Shown here: positions 10,005 to 22,717 of the stretch, piece by piece
Layout: every line of letters starts with the position of its first letter
Position numbering within the stretch: the stretch's first letter is position 1
Source of the DNA: Prunus persica
Taxonomy: Eukaryota; Streptophyta; Magnoliopsida; Rosales; Rosaceae
DNA: 64,000 nucleotides
NCBI RefSeq assembly: GCF_000346465.2
Contig: NC_034009.1
Location: 14,039,786-14,103,785, forward strand
Direction of reading: 5' to 3'
The notes under the pieces: model-generated
The model's input: the letters and a program-made list of their open reading frames with translations, nothing else
The model's database searches: none
What the model was told of the DNA's origin: nothing
Made by a program: the position numbers and the translations under genes

Positions 10005-13000
10005 ATGGATAGCCAAGATCTAGCAAGAACTCACAGTTCAGGTTTGATTTATCTTATTTTCTTCTCTTTCTGAATGTTGATTTGTTGTCTCTTTCTGGGT
10101 TTTAGTGGATTTTGGTTTTCTGGGTTGGAAATGTTTTTTTTATGGGTTCTTGGATTTCTTGGTTTATCGTATTTTTCCTTACACTTTATTTCACATTATC
10201 TCTGAATCTTGGTTTTGTTTGCTTCTGGGTTTAAGGGTTTTTTGTTTGTTTTTTTGTTAATTTTATTTTCTGGGTTGTTGTCTGCTTTTGCGATTGTTTT
10301 GTTTAACTTCTTGAATATGTAGGGCTTGACAGCCATGGAGTCCATGTTTGTCACAAATGTGGGTGGCCCTTTCCAAACGCACACCCAAGTGCCAGACACA
10401 GACGTGCCCATAAGAGGATTTGTGGAACCATTGATGGTTACAAGCTGGCTGGCTCTGAGAAGAACACCCATGTAAATGATTCTGATGATGAGCATTCTGA
10501 TGAAGAACGCAAAACCCCCAGTGAGTTACCTAGTTCTTTTTAATTCTTTCATCTAATCTGCTCTGTTTTGTGTCTGAGAAATTATTTGGAAGGTGAAATT
10601 TGGTTATTTTTATCTTTGTTTCTGCCTTGGTGAGAGATTAGTAAAACTATTCTTTTAAGCTGTTTAAATTTTTAAGAAAAGGACTAAACTGTTTGAAGCA
10701 TATAGAGAGATCCCCCACTGCATAACTATGAAGCACGGACACGGATGCGTATCGGACCGTATCCAAACGAGTATCCAATACGGGATACGCCACTAAATTG
10801 GCGTATCCATGCTTCAAGTAAAATCTTGTTAGAAACCAGCAGCTAAATAGTTGCAGCATAATACACACAGGGGAAGCCCGAACAAACAAACAATAGATTA
10901 TCCTCTGATTACATTTCAAAACATTACTTTTCCTCAGTTTTTGTTGATAAGCGGATGGGAAATTAGATATCTTAATCTCTCTCTCCTTTTTTTTTTTTAA
11001 TTTTTTAATTTTTTTAATTTTTAACTTTGATAGATCTAGTATCCGTGAGATCAGAAGACGTGGTGTTCTCAGATGCCGTTGCAGAATTTTCAGATAGTGC
11101 TTCTGGTGCAGGAACCGGTGAAGGGTTAGAAAATGTTCGAGAATCAGAAATTAATCTGGAAAGGGTTGCCAAGAATGGTTTGAACGTCATCCAATCCCTT
11201 AATGATGGGGAAATCACCGGTAATGTTTCCATGAATTGAACCAATTAATTGTTATTAGCTGTCTTGTTGGCATCTGATTTAATTATTTATCTGTAAGTGT
11301 TTGATGATTTAAAGTATCTGTTTATGGTCTGAAGAATTTGCATGTTGATACTTAAATCATTATTTTCTTTAAGAGGGTGCGCAAAAATAAATGAAATGAT
11401 CTAGTCAGTAAAAGAACCATTATACCTTTAATGAGTTGACTTTAAGTATAATAGGTTAGTTTACTTATCAGGAAAAAAAAAAATTATAAGGTAGTTTTAA
11501 ATTGATGGGTGTGATATGATCCTCGAGTTCTGTAGCTCAGTGCAGGGAGGTGTTGCAGTTTTAATTGGTTAATTAGGAAATTAAGTAAACCTGATTTGGA
11601 GGGTTAATGCAATGAATGCATTGACTAGTCTATAGTCTAATGTGGAGGGCTGTCCTACTCCATTGAACAGTGTGTAGTCTAATTGTGGAGGGTCAATGCA
11701 GTGATTGCATTTTAAAGTTATAAAATCTTCATCCGACAATTAGAAGTTGATGAACCGTGCAGGTATCTATTATTTTCTATGGTATAATAGGTTATTTTAT
11801 TTGTGGTGTATTGTCACTATTATAGTTTTATCTGGGTAGAGTAAGTAAAGCGACTACTTGCGTTGGTTACCGTCTGTACGTTTGCATGATATTTTTGGTT
11901 GTGCACACCTGATGTGTGTATACTTGCTCTCTTTTATTGCTTGGTTGTATTTTGTATTGTTCATGCACTAGTTAGTGCAGGATGTATAGGTTGTTCAGCA
12001 GTCTGTTGAATATTATTGGCAGGAGTGTAATTATGGGTCGTATTCTCTGCTCATTTCATAATATTAGATGGAGGACATTTTACAAGTTAAATGTGGAAAT
12101 GTTGCATGTTAGGTCTATCTATGGAGACTTAAGTGATAAAGCACTCATTGGGCTTTGGAAATATGCAAATATTTTCTTATACAAAGAATAGAAAAATATG
12201 AAAATTTTTGTCCAATTTTTGTGATAGCACACACATACTGGGTGGCTGATCATCTGGATTAAAAATATCTTTGATGGTGCTGAAAAATATGATTCTATTG
12301 AGTGGAAGGTGTGCCATGTTGGATACATGAAGAAAATATTCAAATAATGGATAAAATGAAACAGTACCACCCTTGAAAAAGAAAATCTATCCAAGATTCA
12401 CTGGCTTCGTTTCCTTCTGTTTTGATGTAAAGGACTTTATGTACACTTGCTTGGACGAGAGATTAATATAAAGATTTCAATATTGTAGGGCTATAATTGT
12501 TTTTAAGTCAAACGATTTTTCATTCCCTTGAAGTGGCAAGTTCTGGTAAAATTCATGGTAAAGAAGGCATATTCTTCCATATAGTAAGCAAATTATACTG
12601 AATAGTGACCTGTTTTGTGATGTGGTGATAGTGAAATATTATATTCTTATATTGGTGACTGCATTTTTTTATAATATGTTTGACTCCACTTTTTATTTAA
12701 AATATTTATTCCATGTTCATACTTCTCCACTTCTGTTGTCCGAGTATTTGGGAGACATCCTCTATTTTGATGTAATTACTGTATCCTTGACATGTAAGAG
12801 TGATATATTTTGTCCTCGTTTTTCTCCACCTTTGTCGTCAAAGTACATTGGTAGCAGAAGAAGAATGAATCTTCTATAAGATGCATACACTGTATTTTCA
12901 AGTGTGTTTTTTTTTCTTTTTCTCGTGAGGAGATGACTCTGATCAATATTGCAATTGGCTGAAAATTGTTCTAAGAATCCTTATCTGGTTTCTCTTTTGA

Positions 13001-16000
13001 CAATTGTATAGAATGTTTGCATTCACATAAATATGCATTTTTCTCTCAATAACCTCATGCAAATTTCTGAAATTCCAGAGAATACTACTAATCAGCTGGG
13101 TGCACAAGAGTTACAGGGATCGTTGTCAACTTCTAACATCATTTCAATGACGAGTTCCGAATCAGCTTTGCAGGATGATAGTAATCATTCAGAAGATGAC
13201 GTACAACCCATTCAATTTGAAGTGCTGGCAGATGCATCAGAAGATAGTAAGAAGACCCATGCTACTGACAGTGTGATTGAGAGCTCTTTATTATCTGCTC
13301 CACAAGAGGACAAGATTGATGGAATTACTACAAGTAATCTAGATGGAGACTTACCGTGCACTGTGATCTCACCCAATAAAGTTGTCAGTGAAACAGCTGA
13401 GGGTGTATCTAAGTTAGAAGGGACAGTTGAAATGACTTCGGACTCTCTGCGAGATAATGAAGTTGTTCCATCAGAGAAAGAGTACACCCATGCATATGAT
13501 TTGTATATTCCTCAAATTGATCCTTCCCCTGAAGTTGAATCTGTTGAACATGTGAATGCATCGGTTGATACTGTAGAGAATAAGGTGGATACTACAGACA
13601 GAATACACTTTTCAAATTCTGGTGGGTTAACTGAGAGTAGCAACTGGGAGGGAGAAGGGAATGCAAATGTACATGTGCTTTCTGTTCCAGATGATACACA
13701 TGTTGTAGAAAATCCTGAGGCGATGCTTGAAGGTTTTAAAAACCACAAAGAAAAGAAATTAGACCAGCCTATCTTCTTGGACTCTTGGGAACAATTTAAT
13801 GATGAAGAAAATGATGTTAAACGTGGAGGTAGCAGCAAGCCAATGGTTAAAGAAGTGCCTGCTGAAGAAGAACCCAGTGTGTCTCACATCCAGATCAAGA
13901 GTACTGAAAACCAAAGGTCAGATGAAATAGCAGCCCCTGCAGATGCAAATGAATCATTACAGGTGAACTTTTCTGAAAGTGATACAAATTCCTTGATTGC
14001 TTCCAGCAGTGCTGCTATAAATCAAACAAGGCACTTAGATGATCTGGATGGTAATGGAAAAGATGAAAAATGTGATTTAAGCGCAGACCATAGCAGCAAA
14101 GGACCTGCAGAAGAAAATTCTGTGAAAAATCCTGCTGAAATCGAATTTAATCCAGCAGCTAATTTACCTGAAAAGGGGGATGCTGGTGATTATGAGAAGG
14201 GTATATTTGAAAACTGCAATATAATTGGCGATTCTGGTTATCATGAAACTGAAAATTTTAAGTTAGCTGGGGATGACAACAGCAAGGAATCTACAGAGGA
14301 TTTTTTTGCTAAAGACCCTGTGAGTAATTTGGAATCTGCTAGTCGTCTCTCTGAGCTCCAAGTTTCTCCAGTATCCAGCTCGCATGAAGTTGGTGATGCA
14401 GGTGATTATGAGAAGGATAAAACTGAAAGGTTTGATATAATTGGGGATGATGGTGATCATGAGAAAGCTGAAAAGTATGTTTTAACTGGGGATGACTACA
14501 GGAAAGTATCTACAGAGAAAATTGTTGCAGAGAATTCTATAACTAGTTTGGAATCTGCCAGTAGTCTCTCCGAACTTCAAGCTAATTTAGCAACAAATTT
14601 AAATGATGATGACCCTGGCGATCATGATGGTGGTGAAATTGAAAAGAGTATTATATCTGGAAATGAGAGCAGTGAAGGACCTGTTGAAAAAAATCTTTTG
14701 GTGAAGCCAACATTGAACCTTGATTCTGCTATTGATCTTGTTGAATCAAAAACTGTTGCAGAAGATGCAGTGGATGGTTCTATGCTGAAGCTGGTTGACA
14801 CCAGACACAAAACTTTGAATAGCAGTTCAAATTCTAGCGGAGTTGGCCTCAATATAGTTTCAGATCATGGTCCCAATGCTGAGTCCTCACAGAAGAGTTC
14901 AGAGGGTTGTGGGATGAAAGAACTAGGTCTTTCTGCTTTAGATGCTGAATCTTTTGTTCCGAGTTTCACTGCTGAAGATATTGGCTCCAGAGAGTTCCAT
15001 GGGGTATCTTCGGGGTTGAGTTCTCAATCTTTTCAAGAAGAGAGTGATAAAAACTTTGTTAAGCAACAGCTAAGTTCACCTGCACTGGATGTTGTTGACT
15101 CAAATAGCCAAACTGACAGTCTGGAAGGAAACTGGGGCTCTGTTTCAGGTATTTGTCTTCTTAATTAGTTTTTGTATCACAAATTCTCTCTTATTTGGCA
15201 TAATAATATAAAAAATGTTGCACTTGCACTGCTTTTGCTTGCCCCACTTTCTGTACTTGTGACTTGGAGAAGAGTAATCATGACCCAAAACTGTTATCTG
15301 CAACCATGTACTGAAGATGGGTCTAACGAAGTGAATTTTATCCTTTGACTTGATTATGTCATTGTGGTTGGTAGAATAAAGAAATTACGTATACAAGTTC
15401 TTATGTGTTTTGGTTTGGTTTTCATTGGATCAGTTTATATGTTTCCTTTCAATAAGGGTGTCTTGTGGTGCATTGACAATTATTTAGAATGCCATTTATT
15501 CTTTACTGCAATGCTATTCTTATTCTATCTCTGTGCCTAAAATACCTTATTTGATGCTTATGCACAAAAAGAAGAGTTACAATTTTCTAAACTCAGTCTA
15601 TTTTCTGTTGATGCACGGTACAGTTCTTTCTATCCAGTCAGATGCACAAGCTGTACCACCTACAGATTCCCAAACTTCAGTGGAAGAGAAGAAGTCAAGA
15701 GCTGCATCTGAGAGACAACACCCTGAAAAATCTGATATGTTTGAGGCACCGTCTTTCATGACATTGGTTGAACCTAGAGGCGTGAATGACCAAAAAGCTA
15801 CTGCTGCTGAAATTCACACAGCACATAACCCAGAGCAGCCAAAACCTGCACCTTTGCAGGCAGGGTGGTTTCCTTCTATCAGTCATGTTGTGAACGAATC
15901 ACCGGGGAGAAAGAAAAACGAAGAGATCATTGCCAAGGTTACAAACTGGAGCACTGGAAAGCAACACACCCCTTTGAAGAACCTTTTGGGTGAGGCCTAT

Positions 16001-16279
16001 CTAGAAAATAAAGCAAAGTCACCGACCCAAAAAGAAAGTCAAGCTCCTGCGCCTCAGAGGGATGATAAAGCAGTGAAGGTGAAGGATGGTGGTCCTGGAG
16101 CGACAACAGTGAACTCAATTCTGGGTCCTGAATCACCAACAGGTCAGGCATCTAAGAAAGAGAATGCAAAAGAATGGAACTCTCCGGCACGGTATCCTTC
16201 AGACATTAAGAGTGAAAAGAAGAAAGTCAAGGGTAGACCATATTGGGCGCAATTTGTATGCTGCTCATCCGTGCATTAG
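10005..16279 (+). CDS. C2H2 zinc-finger protein with long acidic repeat region, five exons
   Basis: Exons 10005-10041, 10323-10520, 11034-11219, 13079-15148 and 15624-16279 all have GT/AG borders and phase-1 junctions. Together they give about 1048 residues with no internal stop. A single classical finger spans residues 22-42: Cys22, Cys25, His38, His42, spacing C-x2-C-x12-H-x3-H, with an extra Cys46. Exon 4 is acidic and Ser/Asn-rich, so probably disordered. It contains diverged tandem repeats of about 72 residues starting near residues 507 and 579 (GDAGDYEK) and near 652. The C-terminus has a basic KSEKKKVKGRPYW patch followed by FVCCSSVH. I do not recognise a named homologue. One finger plus a disordered tail suggests a nucleic-acid or protein-binding scaffold, which is inference. 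Codon use and intact frames mark it as a real host gene. Start chosen as the first ATG after the leader that splices in phase. Confidence 0.85.
10729..10818. repeat. Inverted-repeat segment in intron 2 of the C2H2 gene
   Basis: GAAGCACGGA near the left is matched by TCCATGCTTC at the right, and the interior is rich in GTATCC/GGATAC words. It may be a small transposon relic. No coding role is seen. Confidence 0.3.
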
Positions 16280-16800
16280 CATCCCCAGTATCTCAGTTTT
16301 AGAACTTTTGAAATGCGGGTAAAGCTTTACAGTTCTAGTTATATGGAAGTTTGTTTCGATCGTGGATGCACATATTGCCCATGTGTTTTAGCTGTAATTT
16401 TGTACTTCTACCGACTTAGGTACATATTGTCAGTATGGTTATACGAGTCTCGGATTTTATAGGCGTTAATTTGGTTATATATTTCATGCAGGAGGTTCAT
16501 AGTTTGTTGATGAATATGTTTACTCTGGGATGAAATTGCAGCCTGATCTTCAATCTTTATAATGTTTTTACTAGGTCCATTATCTCTATCAAGAGTTGTT
16601 GTCATGTCTTAATAGACACCTCCGCATTGTGCTCCAGAATTAAGTTCAAAGCTTTCCTCCGGGAAAAAAAGAAGATATTATTAGTATGGATAAACCTCCG
16701 CTTCCATTTTACGAAATTAAGTTCACAATAATTATTAGGGTATCACCTCCGCATTGTACCTTTCTATACTTTTGTGATTTAGTGGTTTCTTTTTACTTAA
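16280..16800. other. 3' flank of the C2H2 gene
   Basis: Probable 3' UTR and downstream spacer, rich in TGTA and TTGT words. No clear AATAAA signal and no other gene were recognised. Confidence 0.4.
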
Positions 16801-16802
16801 AG

Positions 16803-17468
16803 GGAATGCTAGCAACATTCTTTCTAACATTCTCCTTTGAATATTCTTTCTTTTTTTCATGACATATGTCATTTTCTTTACACTTAAAAAATACCATGCA
16901 TCAAACAACCTACTTTTTGTTTTCCCTATTCACCCTTATTTGATGTATTGACTTTAATGTTTACTTCAATTCATTCAATTTTTTTTTACAACTCTCTCTC
17001 TTCGAATAATCATAGACTTGCAGCCCCAAATCCAACCCTCTATATCATTTTGAGAAAGCCAGACCTTCACACTTGAAACAACATGACATCTCCCACAAAA
17101 AAATCAAAATCAAAATCCATCAAAATCATTTTGTTTATTTCTCATATTAAAGTTTGCAACTTTAAGGAGAGATTTTTAAATTTGGGCTGGGTTGTTGTTG
17201 TTGGTGCTTGGTAATGGTCCTCAAACCCAAATTTAGTAATGGCCAATGCTTGCCGTGGCCTTGAGGGTCTTCTTACTGTAGCCAAAACTTGCAAGGGCCT
17301 TGGTTTTGTTTGAAGAGAGATCGGGGTAAGAGAGAAAAAGAGGGAGAGAGAAGGAAGAGAGTATGGGGAGGTGGTGAGGAGAGGGTGGGGTGGAGATGGG
17401 TGGCGCTAAGGAGATGGTGGGGAAGATGGAGGTGCTGGGCTTTGGGGAAGAAGGTGGGGACGAATAGG

Positions 17469-17501
<33 letters not shown>

Positions 17502-17815
17502 TATTATTTATTATATTTAAATTTAAATTTAAATTATTAAATATTTAATAAATTAATATAATTAATTTTTTTTATTTATAAAATATAATAATTTTTTACA
17601 AGTTACTAAGAAAGCTGTAAAAAAAAATTAATAAATTAAAGTAAAGTCAATACATCAAATAAGGGTAAATATGGAAAATAAAAATTAGGTTGTTTGATGT
17701 ATTAATGACATTATTTTAAGTGCAAAGAAAATGACATATGTCATGAGAAAAATGGGAGAAGGTTCAAAGGAGAATGTTAGAGAGAAGGTTGCTAGCACTC
17801 ACTCTTGCACTCTTT
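16803..17815. mobile_element. Non-autonomous element with about 165-bp terminal inverted repeats
   Basis: The left arm (16805-16970) and the reverse complement of the right arm (17638-17812) share long near-identical blocks: ATGACATATGTCATTTTCTT, then ATCAAACAACCTA, then CCCTTATTTGATGTATTGAC. The outer ends both read GCTAGCAAC. Length is about 1.0 kb. Long inverted ends without coding capacity fit a Mutator-like non-autonomous element. A 9-bp target duplication was not found, so the superfamily is inferred. The interior holds a GA-rich block and a (TTA)n run (17471-17510). Confidence 0.75.
17471..17510. repeat. (TTA)n microsatellite
   Basis: About 40 bases of ATT/TTA triplets inside the 16.8-17.8 kb element. 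Confidence 0.9.
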
Positions 17816-17899
17816 TTTAAAATTTTTTTTGAACCATTGGATTAATATCCAACGGTGGGTGACCACACTCTCTTGGACTCCTGTGGTTCAAGAGATCGG

Positions 17900-17902
<3 letters not shown>

Positions 17903-17931
<29 letters not shown>
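17903..17931. repeat. (TA)n microsatellite
   Basis: About 14 uninterrupted TA units. Confidence 0.95.
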
Positions 17932-17934
<3 letters not shown>

Positions 17935-19430
17935 TGACCTTACAGATCCGTGAAGCATTTCCTATTACTAAGCATTGATGAGCCAAATCAAATTTATATA
18001 AAGAAAGACAAACGGTGCCGTTGGAATATCTAATTGTTTTCTTCACTTAAAATATATACATATACGGTATACCCTTGTTTCCATTACTCTCTGTCTAAAA
18101 GCTTCAACACAATTTCGTTCTTATAAGGCATAATTGACTAAAAAGCATGCAAAGAACTCCTGCAGGCGTTTATTTCTTTCTTGTCTTGATTATCTTCTTT
18201 CTCTTAATAAGCACAGGTTAGTTAATTTTAAACTTGATTTTTAAAAATTAATCAACAATTATCGTTCATGATATTTATATTCAGGACATCCTCCAACAAA
18301 GTGGGAACTGAAATTAATCAATAATTTTCGTTCTTGATATTTGAATTCAGTACATCCTTCAACAAAGTAGAGACTGGGTGCCACTAGTTAAACTTTATTC
18401 TTGACTAATAATATGTTATACTTGGTTTATGCAGCTGTCTATGTTAATAAAAATTTTAACATTCCTCTAATAGCGTAAGACCATCTACATTTTGTATTCT
18501 AAGCAATTGATTATGTTAATACATGTGCTATCACCTGTGAAGCTACAACTAACAGCCTCTGTTCATGAGTCTCAAACGTTGAAATTTTGATGAATGAGTG
18601 GATTATAAGATACAAATCTTGAGATAGTTGAGATTGAATAGTTGAAACCGTTAGAAGAAATCACTTGAGCTACAAGTGCTTTGAATTTGAAATTTTTTTT
18701 TTAAATTTTTTTTTAAATTTGACAATTTGATATATAGAGATGACAAGAAAATGTTGGAGTCAGAGCAAGAAATGGCATAAAAGATGTAGAGACAGCGCAC
18801 ATTGTAAGAAATACTGTATAGAGACACAAGGAAGGACACACTAGAGATTGTCACGGACGTTGGACAAGCAAATGCTATTGCAATCGGTGTGGACCAACAC
18901 ATTAATTATTTATGTGATTCTATTCTGAAATCCACTTGAGTTTTATTCATTTCACATTATGAATAACCTAAACATTCCCTATCAATTTCGTTTGCAATTA
19001 ATATTTGGCATTTGAATATTGTAATATCTTTTCACGTCGATCTTTGTTGAGTCGTCACCATTCAGTCTAGAGAAACAACTAATTTACACTGTTGTTCCAT
19101 GTAGTTTTATTCGCGATCAATTTGATCTATATAGTTTTGTTTTGTTTTGTTTTTTTACAATTGTACACATTGTAGTTTTTTTTTCTTTTTTCGGTATAAA
19201 TTGTTTGAGCAAAATTCCGCACGGGGAATATTCGCACGTAAATTCTTTGACCCTTGAACTTCCTTCTCTTTCATTTCTCTCGATCCATCTGAAAAAGGTT
19301 GGAGTAAATAAACCACACTCAACGAGTGTTGGCCAAAGGCCCTTCGATGCCTAAGTTAGTTCGATTGGACCTTGAAAAATATACGACAATAGCTAAGAAT
19401 TGAGTGGTTGGAGTCGTGTGTGGTGGTGGC

Positions 19431-19432
<2 letters not shown>
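17932..19432. other. Intergenic, nothing recognised
   Basis: AT-rich spacer. Short direct repeats occur at 18225-18370 (two copies of an AATCAACAATT..CGTTC..GATATTT block and of ACATCCTCCAACAAAGT). No coding sequence was recognised. Confidence 0.4.

Positions 19433-19472
<40 letters not shown>
19433..19472. repeat. (GA)n microsatellite
   Basis: Twenty GA units, immediately followed by GATGTTTCTTGAGTAAAA, which recurs once directly after it. Confidence 0.95.
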
Positions 19473-19474
<2 letters not shown>

Positions 19475-21033
19475 TTTCTTGAGTAAAAGTAATCAATGTT
19501 TCTTGAGTAAAAATCTGATTACCTCATATGTGTGATGTAGCTATGTATTTATAGTACTCCCTGTCAGTTAGGGTTTGAAGAATAATCCTTATTTAATTAG
19601 GATTATTCTTACCCAAAAATAAGAGATTGAAATTAAACAAGGAGATTCGGTGGAAATCTCATTATTAATTTAGGGAGATATTAGTGTCACCCGCTTATTA
19701 GTTGCCAAAATATATGCTCTCATAAATGCCCCCTAGCTTCTACATGGCGCGTATGTGGCAAGGAGGAGATGTGAAATATTCTTCGGGCTTTCCGACTGCG
19801 TTTGGGCTTCCACTTGTGAGTAGGGCTCCAAGTTAAAGTAGGCCTTTGATTTCTTCTTGGAATTGGTTTGTGACTCCTTGTTGGTTAAGGATACCCAACT
19901 ATTATAAATACAAGGCTTTTCTTCACTCCTATTCAAATTGCAAACTTGTCTTCCTCTACTTTCTAGCTTGTGAGAGACATTGAAGGAGTGTACTGTTGGA
20001 ATTCTAAAAAGGATTTAAAAATTTAACCGTTTTGATTTATTTAATGATTTTGGCTGTTTTATTTTATTTATTGTGGGGGTTATACATATTTAATTTTCAA
20101 GTGTTATTTCTATATTGAATGCCTTAATTTTCTAGTTTAATGTGGTGAAGGTTACATGTTATTGGATACCTACAAAAGGTCATCCTTCCTTCACATTTGA
20201 TATACTATCAGAATATCACATACCACAATCACCACCACAATCTGATTCTCTCATCTTCCACCTTTTATACTTTTTCTACTTATATTATTATTTTTGAGCA
20301 ACGGTTCTGTGACTTGGAGACCTATTTTCGACTGTGAACGTGCTCATAGCGGACCTTGAGCCTGTGTATCGAGGGGTCGTATCTTAGAGTCTTGTAGACC
20401 GTCAATACCTACACACGTAGGGAGGCTACAAAGGCTTTAGGACAACGTCTTTAACGTGCTTCACCATACCAGGCTTGCTTTCATAATCGTAATTTATTTT
20501 ACTTTTATTTACCTATTATTTGTTTATTTAGTTTTACTTTACCTTTCCAATTTTTTATATATATTATTAATGTTATAAAGAGTTTTGCGTTTGGCTTATA
20601 CGGAAAGGGGAAAACTATAATTTTTATAACATATACTCCTTGCTTGTTAAGGAGAGGAGTCGCCGTGTACACCAAGATAGGTCACACTTGGTTTATTTAT
20701 TAATTTTTTTCTTCTTTGTGACGAGGACCAGCTGGTTGGGCTCAATTGGTTGTTGTCGTGCCCACGGGGAGTGGCTGGAGCGATGACGCCAATTGGTGGC
20801 GGTGGTCGCTGCTGTTGCTGGCCGCTATGGCTGTTTTTTTTTTCTATCACGACAAGGACTAGCTGTGCTGGAGCAGGTACCCCGTTTGGCTGCTGGGTTA
20901 TTACCGTCATCTGCCGGCTGTTGTCGGCTACTGCTGGTTGTGGCAATAGCTGCTGTCCCTTTTTTTTTTTTGGGTGCTAGAACTTAGGGTTTTGACTTGT
21001 GATTTCTCTTCCTTTTGTAGTTGCCCAATCATC
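19473..21033. other. Unassigned spacer
   Basis: No gene was recognised. A GC-richer patch (20710-20980) is built of imperfect GCTG/GGC triplets and reads as a Pro/Gln-rich peptide on the minus strand; it is probably low-complexity. A pyrimidine-rich tract ending TTTTGTAG at about 21020 could be a splice acceptor for the ORF starting at 21034. Confidence 0.4.
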
Positions 21034-21097
21034 ATGTCATCTAACGAGGGAAGCCAATCTTCTGGTTTGCAAGTGCCCATGTATTTGTGGGGTAGCT

Positions 21098-22536
21098 TGA
21101 TGGACATATTTTATATTATATATTTAACCTCATTCTTAGTATATTTTGGTTAATATTTTGGAAGAATTTTGATACTTTGAATTATATTTCCAATATAGGA
21201 CTTTCGACTCTCTCTAGAGCAAAACATAATCAAATTGAGGAATTTTGGAGTAATTCCAGTTGGAGGACGTTCTTGAGTCGCTTAGCTTGATCGTACCAAA
21301 ATTTCAGATTTTTCTTCCAAGCGGTTATTTTCTGGCAACAAAATAAAGGAGCAGTGCGCGGTGCTGGAATAGTGACGTGTTAGGCTTTTATTGCATTTTT
21401 GGAGCCCAAGATGACCTCGGATGGGTTTGTGGCCTTCTAGAGAAGTGTTCAGAACATTTTTATCTTTAAAACAACCTATCTTGGGCCAGATTTGGAGGAG
21501 ATTTGGGGCCAAAACGTGGCTGGGCAGATTTTGGGCAGATTCTCCTATTCCAATTTGAACTTTATTTCCTAGTATTATTTTATTTAATTAGTTTCCTTGT
21601 GGGGATAGAAAAGCTGTACATTGGCAGCTAGGTTTTAAGGGGTATTTAAGCTCTTTCTCACAAGGAATTGAGGACTCCCTTTTTCACTTTTGAACTTTGA
21701 ATTGTGGAGAGCAATTGCTAGGGTTTTGGGTTTTCACAACTTCAGGTGTTTTCGTTCTTTTCTTTTTAATGATATTTTCTTGGATTTCAATTATGAGTAT
21801 GCGTAACTAAATTTCTTTTGCTAGGGTGAAGCCTTGAACCTTAGCATGAATATGTGATTTTTATTTAATTGCTTATGATGAGTGCATGCCTACTTGAATT
21901 GTTAATCACTGTTTTAAACTATCTAATTGTCTTAATGCCTGATCACCATTAGGATCTTTAGAAAAGTAATTGGATGCAATTTTGGTCGGAAAGTTCCCTG
22001 AAATTGATGCTAGCTTCTTGTGATTAATAATTGTAATTTCACTTAAGATGAACACCACGTCTTAAGGGTTGCATGGTTTTTCAAAGGGTTTTCACAAAAC
22101 TTAATGAGTCTTTCATGTTCAGATTTGATCCGAACGTCCGGACGGGTTGCATGTTAGATATACGTTCTGTGTTGGAGGTTCCAAGTAGAATATACATTAG
22201 GAAAACCTAACCTTCAAATTGGCATGTGCAAATCATAAGTAATTGGTAAAAGTTCATAGGATTGCTAGGTGATGGTGAAACCCTAGTACTTTTATAAATT
22301 GATATTCAAAACTCTTTCCTTCAATTGTATTTGTTTTTAGAATCAACCAAATTCATAATCATCTTTCTTGACCTTTTATTTTAAGTAGTTATTTGGAATT
22401 TGTCTTTACATAAATTGCTAATTAGTCCTTGAGGAAAACGACCTTGCATGAGCATCTATACTACAATAGCCTTGTATTCTTGCAAGTATTTTATGTGATT
22501 TTAACTCTGTTTGCACAAGTACTAAAAATCCTATCA
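21098..22536 (+). repeat. Athila 5' LTR
   Basis: 1439 bp, begins TGATGG and ends ATCA, matched along its whole length by the 3' copy. A GGTATTTAAGCTC box near 21640 is the likely promoter. Confidence 0.95.
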
Positions 22537-22542
22537 AGAAAT

Positions 22543-22560
22543 TGGCGCCGTTGCCGGGGA
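22543..22560 (+). promoter_or_regulatory. Athila primer-binding site, tRNA-Asp type
   Basis: TGGCGCCGTTGCCGGGGA lies six bases after the LTR end. It is complementary to the 3' end of plant tRNA-Asp(GUC), the usual Athila primer. Confidence 0.9.
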
Positions 22561-22717
22561 CTATTTTAGACAATTTTTGTTTAACCTTTTTCTGATTTAT
22601 TTTATTTTTAATTTTCGTCCAAAAAAAAAATAAAAAAATAAAAAAATAAAAAAAGAAAAGAAAAGAAAAAAATTGAAATTGAACAATTTTGTTTCTGTTG
22701 CAGATTTTGCAGACTGC

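Noticed and set aside
10647..10919. 90-residue minus-strand frame in intron 2 of the C2H2 gene
   Set aside because: Spans an inverted-repeat relic and intron sequence; no domain and no start context.
12119..12879. Open frames within intron 3 of the C2H2 gene
   Set aside because: AT-rich, no homology recognised, and not joined by splice sites to the exons, which already fit in phase.
17289..17540. Arg/Glu/Gly-rich open frame
   Set aside because: Purely GA/GG microsatellite composition inside a non-autonomous element.
20647..20987. Opposed open frames with Pro/Gln-rich or Cys/Trp-rich peptides
   Set aside because: Low-complexity GC-rich triplets; no domain, no splice context, and both strands are open for compositional reasons.
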